From Gaiellasilicea sp963784895 (GTDB lineage Bacteria; Actinomycetota; Thermoleophilia; Gaiellales; Gaiellaceae), in contig CAWATM010000006.1 of NCBI GenBank assembly GCA_963784895.1, forward strand, positions 62,001 through 126,000: 64,000 bases of DNA, given 5' to 3'. The translations under genes were made by a program, and so were the position numbers. Numbering within the stretch: position 1 is the stretch's first letter; every line of letters begins with the position of its first letter. The notes beneath the pieces were generated by a model. The model was given only the letters and a program-made list of their open reading frames with translations, had not been told where the DNA came from and ran no database searches. Positions 26,303-33,886 of this stretch are shown here, piece after piece.

Positions 26303-27148
26303 TCATGCAAACACCTCCCGGTCCTCGTCGTCCTCGTCCAGCTCCGCCTCGAACTCACGGCCGGTGGCCGCGAAGAACGCCTGCTCGAGCGTCTCGACGC
26401 CGAAGCGCTCGAGGATCTCGGGCACGGTTTCGAGGAAGAGCAGCTTGCCCCGGTCGAGGATGCCGACGCGATCCGCGAGCGCCTCCGCCTCGGCGAGGTC
26501 GTGTGTGCAGAGCAGGATCGTCGCGTCGTGTGTCTGCCGCACCTCGCGGACGAAGTTCTGCACCTCGAGCTTGGAGCGGGGATCGAGCCCCGTCGTCGGC
26601 TCGTCGAGCAGCAGCAGCACCGGCGAGGTCAGGAGCGCCCGCGCGAGCGCGACCTTCTGCTGCATTCCGCGCGAGAGGTTCTCCATCGGCTCCGTGCGAC
26701 GGTCGATCGGGAAGCCGACCTTCGTCAGGATCGCGGGGATCTTGACGCGGGTCTCGCGCGGACCCATCCCGTAGTACCGGGCAGCGTAGTGCAGGTTCTC
26801 GCCGGCCGACATCTTCTTGAAGAAGCTGGCCTCGACGGAGACGCGGTTGACGAGCTTGCGCACCGGCCGCGGCTCGGTGAAGACGTCATGGCCGAAGACG
26901 TGCGCGCTGCCGCCGTCGCTGAAGAGCAGCGTCGACAGCAGCCGCACGAGCGTCGACTTCCCGGAGCCATTCTGGCCCAGGATCGCGACGCACTCTCCCC
27001 TCTCCATGGCGAACGTGATGCCCTCCAGCGCCGCCCGCTTCTTGCGCGCGAACCGGCCCGCCTTCTTGTCGCGGCGCGAGAACTCCTTGCGGAGGTCGTG
27101 GACCTCCACAGCGGGTGACGGACGTTGCAACTCGATGACCTCTGACAT
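26303..27148 (-). CDS. ABC transporter ATP-binding protein (ABC-2 exporter family)
   Basis: 281 aa. Walker A GQNGSGKST (58-66), signature LSRGMQQKVALARAL (note R replacing the second G of LSGG), Walker B LLLLDEPTTGLD, switch His in CTHDLAEAEALADRV. A Lys/Arg-rich insertion (FSRRDKKAGRFARKKRAAL) sits near the N-terminus, and an acidic tail (ELDEDDEDREVF) at the C-terminus. Energises the permease encoded downstream. Divergent from the second glutamine synthetase gene. Confidence 0.9.
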   Translation of the reverse strand: MSEVIELQRPSPAVEVHDLRKEFSRRDKKAGRFARKKRAALEGITFAMERGECVAILGQNGSGKSTLVRLLSTLLFSDGGSAHVFGHDVFTEPRPVRKLVNRVSVEASFFKKMSAGENLHYAARYYGMGPRETRVKIPAILTKVGFPIDRRTEPMENLSRGMQQKVALARALLTSPVLLLLDEPTTGLDPRSKLEVQNFVREVRQTHDATILLCTHDLAEAEALADRVGILDRGKLLFLETVPEILERFGVETLEQAFFAATGREFEAELDEDDEDREVFA

Positions 27149-27306
27149 GCGGAAGAACTCCTTCGCTCACAGAAACTCCAGGTACACAGCACGCGACGCC
27201 CGCTCCAACGGCGGGCCGCGGCAACGGGTGTCCTAGATGTGACCGAGGAATCTCATCCGCGCCGACGATACCAGCCGCTCCGCCGGGACGCCAGGGAAAT
27301 TCCGCC

Positions 27307-27336
27307 TTGACCTTCGTCCGGCCGCTGGGCTACCGT
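27307..27336 (+). promoter_or_regulatory. Predicted promoter of the glnA2-PII-amt operon
   Basis: TTGACC, 18-nt spacer, TACCGT: a good vegetative-sigma match (TANNNT -10). It would start transcription at about 27343, about 100 nt before the glutamine synthetase ATG, generating a leader that contains the hairpin/terminator pair described separately. Confidence 0.5.
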
Positions 27337-27366
27337 GGGCTCAGGTTCTGCCGGCGAAGGTGGGAC

Positions 27367-27384
27367 CGAGGCTATGGCGCCTCG
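27367..27384 (+). promoter_or_regulatory. Competing hairpin in glnA2 leader
   Basis: CGAGGC-[UAUGGC]-GCCUCG, a perfect 6-bp stem with a hexanucleotide loop. It shares bases 27377-27384 with the following terminator stem, so the two are mutually exclusive. The loop has A at position 2 and G at position 4, as does the loop in the first glnA leader. Confidence 0.55.
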
Positions 27385-27415
27385 CAGCTGATTCGGAGCT
27401 GCGGGCGCTTTTTTT
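27377..27415 (+). terminator. Leader attenuator-type terminator of glnA2
   Basis: Stem GCGCC, one bulged U, then CGCAGCU, loop GAUUCGG, AGCUGCG, GGCGC: 12 paired bases, followed by seven U (27409-27415). Canonical intrinsic terminator placed 25 nt before the ATG; no promoter can fit after it. A five-codon ORF (ATG GCG CCT CGC AGC TGA, 27374-27391) overlaps its 5' arm. Confidence 0.8.
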
Positions 27416-27440
27416 GTGGTCCAACGGAAGGGAGCGGGGG

Positions 27441-28889
27441 ATGTCCGAGCTCGACGACAGGCACTACCTGCAGAACGGCGGCGAGACACTGCCTGACGCC
27501 CGCGAGGCGCTCGAGTGGGCGGCCGAGACGCGCGTGTCGATGGTCGACCTCAAGTTCTGCGACCTGCTCGGCACGTGGCAGCACATGACGCTGCCCCTGC
27601 GGGCGTTCGACGCCGACGCGTTCGAGGAGGGGCTCGGCTTCGACGGCTCCTCGATCCGCGGCTGGCAGGGAATCTCGGAATCGGACATGCTGCTGCTGCC
27701 CGATCCGGGCTCGGCGATCCTCGACCCGGGCACCGAGGCGCCGACGCTGTCGCTGATCTGCGAGATCGCCGACCCGATCACGCGCGAAGGCTATTCGCGC
27801 GATCCGCGCCAGGTCGCGAAGCGCGCCGAGGAGTACCTGCGGCAGACCGGGATCGCGGACACGTGCTTCGTCGGGCCCGAGTGCGAGTTCTTCGTCTTCG
27901 ACGAGGTCAGCTACGAGCTCGGCGCGAACGCAGCCCACTACTCGGTCGACTCGAGCGAGGGCCACTGGAACTCCGGCCGGCCCGGACTCGGCTACACGTC
28001 GCGGCCGAAGGAGGGCTACTTCCCGACGGCTCCGCACGACTCGCTGCACGACCTGCGCACCGCGATGGTGCTGACACTCGAGCGGCTCGGGATCCCGTGC
28101 GAGTTCCACCACCACGAGGTCGCCTCCGGGGGCCAGTGCGAGATCGACCTCCGCTTCCAGAGCCTGACCCGGATGGCCGACCAGGTCATGACCTACAAGT
28201 ACGTGGTCAAGAACGTCGCCCACGCGCACGGGAAGTCGGTGACGTTCATGCCGAAGCCGATCTTCGGCGACAACGGCTCCGGGATGCACTGTCACCAGTC
28301 CCTCTGGAAGGAGGGGACGCCGCTGATGGCAGACAAGTCCGGCTACGCGGGCCTGTCGCAGCTCGCGCGCTCCTACGTCGGCGGACTGCTCGAGCACGCG
28401 CCCGCGCTGCTCGCCTTCTGCGCGCCGACGACGAACTCGTACCGCCGGCTGGTGCCGGGCTACGAGGCGCCGGTCAACCTCGTCTACTCGCAGCGCAACC
28501 GCTCGGCCTGCATCCGGATCCCGATGTACTCGGACTCGCCGAAGGCGAAGCGGATCGAGTTCCGCTGCCCCGACGCGGCCGCGAACCCGTACCTCGCCTT
28601 CTCGTCGATGCTGATGGCCGGCATCGACGGGATCGAGCGCGGGCTCGACCCGGGCGCGCCGGCGGACTACGACCTCTTCGAGGAGGCTGGCCATGACATC
28701 CCGCAGGTGCCGGGCTCGCTCGCCGAGGCACTCGACGCGCTCGAGGCCGACCACGCGTTCCTGCTCCGCGGCGGCGTCTTCACCGAGGATCTGATCCGGA
28801 CGTGGATCGACTGGAAACGCGAGCACGAGGTCGACGTCGTCCGGCTCCGCCCCCACCCCGCAGAGTTCGCTCTGTACTACGACGCATGA
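27441..28889 (+). CDS. Glutamine synthetase, second type I-like paralogue
   Basis: 482 aa. All GS motifs are present: GFDGSSIRGW, metal ligands in VGPECEFFVF and FHHHEVASGGQCEIDLRF, KPIFGDNGSGMHCHQSL, TNSYRRLVPGYEAP, NRSACIRIP. The equivalent of the adenylylation-loop Tyr is in YDLFEEAG, with Phe, so it is unlikely to be adenylylated. ATG at 27441 with purine-rich SD (GGAAGGGAGCGGGGG); an in-frame extension to 27360 would cover the leader terminator and is rejected. The stop overlaps the PII start as ATGA, giving a GS-PII-Amt operon. Confidence 0.94.
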   Translation: MSELDDRHYLQNGGETLPDAREALEWAAETRVSMVDLKFCDLLGTWQHMTLPLRAFDADAFEEGLGFDGSSIRGWQGISESDMLLLPDPGSAILDPGTEAPTLSLICEIADPITREGYSRDPRQVAKRAEEYLRQTGIADTCFVGPECEFFVFDEVSYELGANAAHYSVDSSEGHWNSGRPGLGYTSRPKEGYFPTAPHDSLHDLRTAMVLTLERLGIPCEFHHHEVASGGQCEIDLRFQSLTRMADQVMTYKYVVKNVAHAHGKSVTFMPKPIFGDNGSGMHCHQSLWKEGTPLMADKSGYAGLSQLARSYVGGLLEHAPALLAFCAPTTNSYRRLVPGYEAPVNLVYSQRNRSACIRIPMYSDSPKAKRIEFRCPDAAANPYLAFSSMLMAGIDGIERGLDPGAPADYDLFEEAGHDIPQVPGSLAEALDALEADHAFLLRGGVFTEDLIRTWIDWKREHEVDVVRLRPHPAEFALYYDA

Positions 28890-29233
28890 TCAAGGTCGAG
28901 GCAGTCGTGGTGCGGGACAAGGTCGAGGCGGTGATGGACGCCGTCGCCGATCGCACCGGACATATCGGCGTCACCGTGGTCGAGGCGGTCGGGCACGGAG
29001 CGCAGCCGGGGATCACGCACGAGTACCGCGGCCGCGTCTTCGAGTCGCGCTTCCTCCCGAAGGCACTGTTGATCTTCGTCGTCGACGGCCACGTCGCGGA
29101 GGAGGTGGTGGAGACGATCGTCGAGACGGCGCGGACCGGGCACGAGTCCGGCGACGGGATCGTCTGGACGACGCCGGTCTGGAGCGCGATGCACAACCGC
29201 ACCGGCCGGCCGCTCGAGGAGGTGGTCGCGTGA
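28886..29233 (+). CDS. PII-family nitrogen regulatory protein with divergent T-loop
   Basis: 115 aa, ferredoxin-like PII fold that senses ATP/ADP and 2-oxoglutarate and usually gates AmtB. B-loop region TARTGHESGDGIVWTTPV and Q40 and K59 (Gln39, Lys58 in E. coli GlnB numbering) are conserved. The T-loop reads HEYRGRVFESRFLPK: the position of the modified Tyr51 is Phe52, and the flanking residues are unlike GlnB/GlnK. Covalent uridylylation or adenylylation at that site is therefore impossible. Encoded between glutamine synthetase and amt with 4-nt overlaps on both sides. Confidence 0.88.
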   Translation: MIKVEAVVVRDKVEAVMDAVADRTGHIGVTVVEAVGHGAQPGITHEYRGRVFESRFLPKALLIFVVDGHVAEEVVETIVETARTGHESGDGIVWTTPVWSAMHNRTGRPLEEVVA

Positions 29234-30618
29234 GCAACAAGGACCTGGCGATCGCGGCGTCGACGATCTGGGTCGTCGTCGCGGCGGTGCTCGTGATGTT
29301 CATGCAGGCAGGCTTCGCGTTCCTCGAGGCCGGCCTGACGCGGATGAAGAACGTCGGCCACGTGGCTGCGAAGAACGTGCTCACATTCGCGCTCGCCGCA
29401 GTCGTCTACTACCTCGTCGGCTTCGGGATCGCTTTCGGCGACGGCGGCAACGGGCTCGTCGGCGGCTCCGGCTTCCTGCCCGACGCCGACACGCTGCTCG
29501 CGATCGGCGCGGAGCCGTTCTCCTGGTTCTCGACGATCCCGGCGTCGGGGGCCTACCTGTTCCAGGCCGTCTTCGCGGGCGTCTCGCTCGCGATCGTCTG
29601 GGGCGCGATGGCCGAGCGGACGAAACTGTGGGTCTACTTCGCCTTCGGCGCCGTCTTCGTCCTGATCTACTCGGTCGTCTCGCACTGGATCTGGCACCCG
29701 GACGGCTGGCTCTTCGCGCTCGGGATGCAGGACTTCGCCGGCTCGACCGTCGTCCACTACCAGGGGGCGCTGGCGGCACTCGCCGGGGCGCTCCTGCTCG
29801 GGCCACGGCTCGGCAAGTACGGCGCCGACGGGCGGCCGAACGCGATCCCGGGCCACAACATGGCCTACACGACGCTCGGCGTCCTGATCCTCTGGTTCGG
29901 CTGGTTCGGCTTCAACGCCGGCTCGACGCTCGGGATCCAGAGCGGCGACAAGCTCGGCTACTTCGCCTACGTCGCACTGACGACCAACGTCGCCGCGGCG
30001 GCCGGCGCGCTCGGCGGGATCCTGACCTCGTGGCTCGTGGTCCGGAAGCCCGACCTCTCGATGCTGCTGAACGGCGTCGTCGCGGCGCTCGTCGCGGTCA
30101 CGGCCGCGTGCGGCTTCGTCGCACCGTGGGCGGCGATCGTGATCGGCTTCGTCGCGGGGGCAATCGCGGTCGGCGCGGTGCTCTGGGTCGAGTCGATCGG
30201 GATCGACGACCCGATCGGCGCGGTCGCCGTGCACGGGCTCGCCGGCGTTTGGGGAACACTTGCGACCGGCATCTTCGCGCTGCCGGCGCTCGCGTCCAAC
30301 CTCGCAACCGGCTCGGGCGGGCTGATCTACACGGGCAGCGCGCACCAGCTCGGCATCCAGGCGCTCGGCATCCTCGCCGTCGGCGCATTCACCTTCACGG
30401 CGTCGTTCGGGGCGCTGTGGGGGATGAAGCGGATCGCCGGGATCCGCGTCGACGTCGCGGTCGAGCAGGCCGGGCTCGACGTCTCCGAGCACGGCATGTG
30501 GGGCTATCCCGAGTTCTACATCCCGGTACCGGGCGGCTACGGCAGCGAGTCGCACACGGCGGCGCTCTCCCCGGGGATGCGCCACCAGGCGACGACACCG
30601 GCGCTCGCGGAGAGCTGA
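29230..30618 (+). CDS. amt: Ammonium transporter
   Basis: Amt/MEP/Rh channel for ammonium, 462 aa with about 11 membrane helices. Conserved pore residues: the twin histidines in STVVHYQGALAAL and AVAVHGLAGVWGT, the signature DFAGSTVVH, and the phenylalanine-gate region. The C-terminal cytoplasmic tail (EQAGLDVSEHGMWGYPEFY) carries the conserved helix that contacts PII. GTG start overlaps the PII stop (GTGA), matching the common glnK-amtB coupling. Confidence 0.96.
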   Translation: MSNKDLAIAASTIWVVVAAVLVMFMQAGFAFLEAGLTRMKNVGHVAAKNVLTFALAAVVYYLVGFGIAFGDGGNGLVGGSGFLPDADTLLAIGAEPFSWFSTIPASGAYLFQAVFAGVSLAIVWGAMAERTKLWVYFAFGAVFVLIYSVVSHWIWHPDGWLFALGMQDFAGSTVVHYQGALAALAGALLLGPRLGKYGADGRPNAIPGHNMAYTTLGVLILWFGWFGFNAGSTLGIQSGDKLGYFAYVALTTNVAAAAGALGGILTSWLVVRKPDLSMLLNGVVAALVAVTAACGFVAPWAAIVIGFVAGAIAVGAVLWVESIGIDDPIGAVAVHGLAGVWGTLATGIFALPALASNLATGSGGLIYTGSAHQLGIQALGILAVGAFTFTASFGALWGMKRIAGIRVDVAVEQAGLDVSEHGMWGYPEFYIPVPGGYGSESHTAALSPGMRHQATTPALAES

Positions 30619-30621
30619 CAC

Positions 30622-30676
30622 ACCGGCCGTTGCGGACATGCGGGGTCCTGGCCCCAACATGTCCGCAACGGCCGGT
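30622..30676. terminator. Very strong bidirectional hairpin between amt and the SIMPL gene
   Basis: Perfect 19-bp outer stem (30622-30640 with 30658-30676, core GTTGCGGACATG) enclosing the palindromic core GGGGTCCTGGCCCC (30642-30655). It sits 3 nt after amt and 2 nt after the convergent SIMPL gene, so it probably insulates both. No U tract of note. A related element with the same core but a different outer stem is at 53825-53853. Confidence 0.7.
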
Positions 30677-30678
30677 TC

Positions 30679-31374
30679 TCACGAGACGGAGAACGTGACC
30701 GAGATGACCGCGTTGACTTGCTGCGTGCCGGGCTCGATCGGCGTCGAGCCGGCGTCCATTGCCTTCTCGGCGGCGAAGGGGATGGGCGCGGGCGCGCCGC
30801 CGCCCTCGACGATCGCGGTGATGCGGCCGAGCGAGAGGTTCGAGGCGGCGGCGAGCGCCTGCGCGCTCGCGCGTGCGTCGGCGACGGCGGCCTCGAGCGC
30901 GTCGCGGTAGAGCCCACTCTGGTCGCCACGGGAGAGCGACGGCCCGTAGACCTGGTTCGCGCCCGCGTTCACGGCGGCGTCGATCAGGGCTCCGGCCTTC
31001 ACGATCTCCTTGATCGTGGCCGACACCGTGTTCGTGGCGACGAACGCCTGCACCTCGTTGCGCTCGTTGTAACGGGGCGAGAGCGAGACCGACTGCGTCT
31101 TCACGTCGGTGCCGCCGGCCGCCCGCGCCGCCGCGATCACGCGCCGCATCTCGGCGGCGTTGGCCGAGAGCGCGGCCCTCGCGGTCGGACCCTGGCTCTC
31201 GACGCCGAACGAGAGCTCGGCGCGATCCGGGACGGAGACGACGGACGCCGTGCCGTGAACGGTGATGCCGCCGCTCTCGGCTGCCGCGCTCGACGCCGAA
31301 CCGGGGAGCGAGACGGCGGCGAGTAGGGCGACGAGCGTCAGCAGCCCTGCGATGGGGAGGATTCGAGTGTTCAT
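30679..31374 (-). CDS. Secreted SIMPL-domain (DUF541) protein
   Basis: 231 aa. N-terminal signal peptide (hydrophobic LPIAGLLTLVALLAAVSL then Ala/Ser-rich cleavage region near 34). The remainder matches the SIMPL/DUF541 fold: ITVHGTASVVSVPDRAELSFGVESQG, then SLSPRYN, and C-terminal LGRITAIVEGG. Members include outer-surface BP26-like proteins that oligomerise; function in Gram-positives is unclear. Convergent with amt. Confidence 0.82.
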   Translation of the reverse strand: MNTRILPIAGLLTLVALLAAVSLPGSASSAAAESGGITVHGTASVVSVPDRAELSFGVESQGPTARAALSANAAEMRRVIAAARAAGGTDVKTQSVSLSPRYNERNEVQAFVATNTVSATIKEIVKAGALIDAAVNAGANQVYGPSLSRGDQSGLYRDALEAAVADARASAQALAAASNLSLGRITAIVEGGGAPAPIPFAAEKAMDAGSTPIEPGTQQVNAVISVTFSVS

Positions 31375-31404
31375 GCCGTCTCTACGCCGCCGCAGGCGGC
31401 TGCG

Positions 31405-32628
31405 TCACACGGCGGCGAGACGTGCGCGGGCTGCAGCCACCGCAGCCGAGGCTCCGCCTGGGCCGGGCGCCGGACGCTCGGCGGAGAGGGGAAGCTCGAA
31501 GCTGCCGTCCCGCACCGACTCGGCTACCTGCTCATGTGCGTCTCGGAACGGCGTCCCCCCGCGCACGAGCCCCTCGGCCACATCGGTCGCGAGCAGGAGC
31601 GGGTCCGAAGCCGCCGCCGCGAGACGATCGCGGTCGAGCTCGAGGCCGCGGACCAGCGCGGTCAAGGCTGCGAGCGCGCCGGCGAGATCTCTCCGAGCCG
31701 CGAAGACGGGAGCCTTGTCCTCCTGCAGGTCGCGGTTGTAGGCGAGCGGCAGGCCCTTCACCGTCACGAGCAGGCCCGTCAGGCGGCCGATCGCGGTGCC
31801 CGCCTTGCCGCGCGCGAGCTCGGCGACGTCGGGGTTCAGCTTCTGCGGCATCATCGACGAGCCTGTCGCGGTGTCCTCCCCGAGGCGGGCGAAGCCGAAC
31901 TCGGCCGTCGTCCAGAGCACGAGCTCCTCGCCGATCCGCGAGAGGTGGACGAAGCAGACGGCCGTCGCGTACAGGTAGTCGAGCGCGAAGTCGCGGTCGG
32001 CGACGGCGTCGAGGGAGTTGCGAAGCTGGTTCTCGGGCGGAGGCAGCGTCAGGGTCGAGCCGGCGAGTGCGCCGGCGCCGAGCGGGCTGGGCTCGGCCGC
32101 CGCAGCGGCGGCGGCGAACCGGCCGAGGTCGCGCTCGAGCATCTCGACCCAGGCGAGCAGGTGGTGCCCGACCGTGATCGGCTGCGCCCGCTGGAGATGC
32201 GTGTAGCCGGGCATCGGCGTGGCGGCGTCCTCCTCGGCGCGGTCGAGGAGAGAGCCGGCGAGTTCCGCAATCGCCTCGCGAGCCTCCCCGCCCGCCTCGG
32301 CGACGTAGAGCCGGAACGCGGCCACGACCTGGTCGTTCCGCGACCTTCCCGCGTGGATCTTCCGGCCGACGTCCCCGAGCAGGCGCTCGATCGCCGTGTG
32401 CACATCCTCGTCCTCCGGCTCGATCCCGCCTCCGGTCGCGATCTCGGCCAGCCTCGCCTCCACCTCGGCGAGCTCCTTGTCGTCCAGGATCCCCGCCACG
32501 TGGAGCCGCCGCGCGTGCTGCGCCGTCGCCTCGCAGTCGTACGGCAGCAGCTCGGCGTCGGGGGCGCGCAGGAACGCGGCCACGGCCGGGTCGAGCTCGC
32601 GCCCGACGCGGCCCGCCCAGAGTGTCAT
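31405..32628 (-). CDS. argH: Argininosuccinate lyase
   Basis: Last step of arginine synthesis, cleaving argininosuccinate to arginine and fumarate. 407 aa, about 50 shorter than usual, the loss being at the C-terminus. Signature loop GSSMMPQKLNPD with catalytic Ser is intact, as are HAGRSRNDQV and TVGHHLLAWVEML. The ATG overlaps the argG stop by 4 nt, so argG-argH form an operon. Confidence 0.95.
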   Translation of the reverse strand: MTLWAGRVGRELDPAVAAFLRAPDAELLPYDCEATAQHARRLHVAGILDDKELAEVEARLAEIATGGGIEPEDEDVHTAIERLLGDVGRKIHAGRSRNDQVVAAFRLYVAEAGGEAREAIAELAGSLLDRAEEDAATPMPGYTHLQRAQPITVGHHLLAWVEMLERDLGRFAAAAAAAEPSPLGAGALAGSTLTLPPPENQLRNSLDAVADRDFALDYLYATAVCFVHLSRIGEELVLWTTAEFGFARLGEDTATGSSMMPQKLNPDVAELARGKAGTAIGRLTGLLVTVKGLPLAYNRDLQEDKAPVFAARRDLAGALAALTALVRGLELDRDRLAAAASDPLLLATDVAEGLVRGGTPFRDAHEQVAESVRDGSFELPLSAERPAPGPGGASAAVAAARARLAAV

Positions 32629-33833
32629 GCCGTCGTCGTCGCCCGCTTGCGGGCGGCAGCGAGCTCGAGCTCGAGCGACGCGATCCTGACGAAGCCCTCG
32701 GCGGCAGCGTGAGGGAAGGTCTCGCCGGTCCCGTACGACGCCAACTGCTCGGCGTAGAGCATGTTGGGGGAGCGGCGGCCCGTGACGACGGCGGCGTTCG
32801 GCCGCAGCGAGACGCGGACCTCGCCCTCCACGAGCACCTGCGTCGTGTCGACGAACGCGTCGACAGCTTCACGTGCAGGCGTGAACCAGAGCCCCTCGTA
32901 GACGAGCTCGGTCCACCGCTGCTCGAGTCCGCGTTTGATCCGCGCCTCGTCCTTCGTCAGGACGAGGTCCTCGAGCGCCGAGTGCGCCGCGATCAGGACG
33001 ATCGCGCCCGGCGCCTCGTAGACCTCGCGACTCTTGATCCCGACGGCGCGGTTCTCGATCATGTCGATCCGCCCGATCCCGTAACCGCCCGCGAGCGCGT
33101 TCAGGCGCGCGATCAGCTCGGCGAGCGGCAACTCCACGCCGTCGAGCGAGACGGGCAAGCCGGCCTCGAAGCCGATCGTCACCTCCATCGGCTCGAGCGC
33201 GGAGGACGGCTCGCTCGTGAGCGCGTACGGCTCCTCGGGCGGCGCGTTCCACGGGTCCTCGAGGACGCCCGCCTCGATCGCGCGGCCGAACAGGTTCTCG
33301 TCGATCGAGAACGGCGCCGCCTGCGTCGCCTGGACGGGGATGCCCTTGTCGCGCGCGTACTCGATCTCCTCGTCGCGCGTCCAGATCCGGTCGCGGAGCG
33401 GCGCGATCACGTGCAGGCTCGGATCGGTCGCCTTGAACGAGAGCTCGAAGCGGAGCTGGTCGTTCCCCTTGCCGGTGCAGCCGTGCACGACCGCTTCCGC
33501 GCCCAGCTCGACCGCGAGCTCGGCCACGGCCTGCGCGATCACCGGCCGCGCGAGCGCCGAGACGAGCGGGTACTTGCCCTCGTAGAGCGCGTTCGTCTTG
33601 ATCGCGCGCGCACACTGCTCCTCGGCGAAGGCCGTTTTGCGGTCGACGAGGATGACGTCGTCGGCGCCGGCGGCGCGGCCGCGCTCGATCGACGCTTCGA
33701 GATCGAACTCCTGGCCGACGTCGACGAGGACGGCCACGACCTCGTCGAAGCCGTACCAGTCCTCCTTCAGCCAGCCGACGATGCAACTCGTGTCGAGACC
33801 GCCCGAGAAGGCGACGACTGCGATCCGATTCAT
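32625..33833 (-). CDS. argG: Argininosuccinate synthase
   Basis: ATP-dependent ligation of citrulline and aspartate. 402 aa. N-terminal PP-loop AFSGGLDTSCIVGWL; citrulline/aspartate-binding GCTGKGNDQLRFEL; SREVYEAPGA. I chose ATG at 33833, which gives the standard N-terminus MNRIAVVAFSGG and lies 5 nt after a good -10 box, implying a leaderless transcript; the frame's upstream extension covers the promoter and the divergent rhodanese gene. No SD is seen. Confidence 0.96.
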   Translation of the reverse strand: MNRIAVVAFSGGLDTSCIVGWLKEDWYGFDEVVAVLVDVGQEFDLEASIERGRAAGADDVILVDRKTAFAEEQCARAIKTNALYEGKYPLVSALARPVIAQAVAELAVELGAEAVVHGCTGKGNDQLRFELSFKATDPSLHVIAPLRDRIWTRDEEIEYARDKGIPVQATQAAPFSIDENLFGRAIEAGVLEDPWNAPPEEPYALTSEPSSALEPMEVTIGFEAGLPVSLDGVELPLAELIARLNALAGGYGIGRIDMIENRAVGIKSREVYEAPGAIVLIAAHSALEDLVLTKDEARIKRGLEQRWTELVYEGLWFTPAREAVDAFVDTTQVLVEGEVRVSLRPNAAVVTGRRSPNMLYAEQLASYGTGETFPHAAAEGFVRIASLELELAAARKRATTTA

Positions 33834-33873
33834 GCTGCATAGTATGCATACCTTTTGGATTTCATGCAAACAG
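33834..33873 (-). promoter_or_regulatory. argG promoter with candidate ARG boxes
   Basis: Minus strand: -35 TTGCAT (33864-33869), 19-nt spacer, -10 TACTAT (33839-33844), then 5 nt to the ATG. The segment is strikingly A/T-rich for this genome and contains TGCATA-GTA-TGCATA and a third TGCAT-like copy, resembling ArgR operator half-sites (consensus TGCATA-like). Repression of argGH by ArgR with arginine is inferred. Confidence 0.6.
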
Positions 33874-33886
33874 TAGGCTGCGTTCC

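Noticed and set aside
27325..27344. Hairpin with hexaloop ACCGUG (A1, G4), a good match to the ANTAR first-hairpin consensus upstream of glnA2
   Set aside because: It overlaps the predicted -10 box (27331-27336), so it would not be transcribed from that promoter. Kept out of the attenuator model; it would revive if transcription starts upstream of 27320.
27360..27440. In-frame N-terminal extension of the second glutamine synthetase
   Set aside because: It would translate through the leader terminator; MSELDDRHYL at 27441 has a good SD and normal GS length.
23195..30618. tRNA, rRNA or insertion-sequence remnants in the spacers of the nitrogen region
   Set aside because: Hairpins there lack cloverleaf geometry, CCA ends or transposase fragments.
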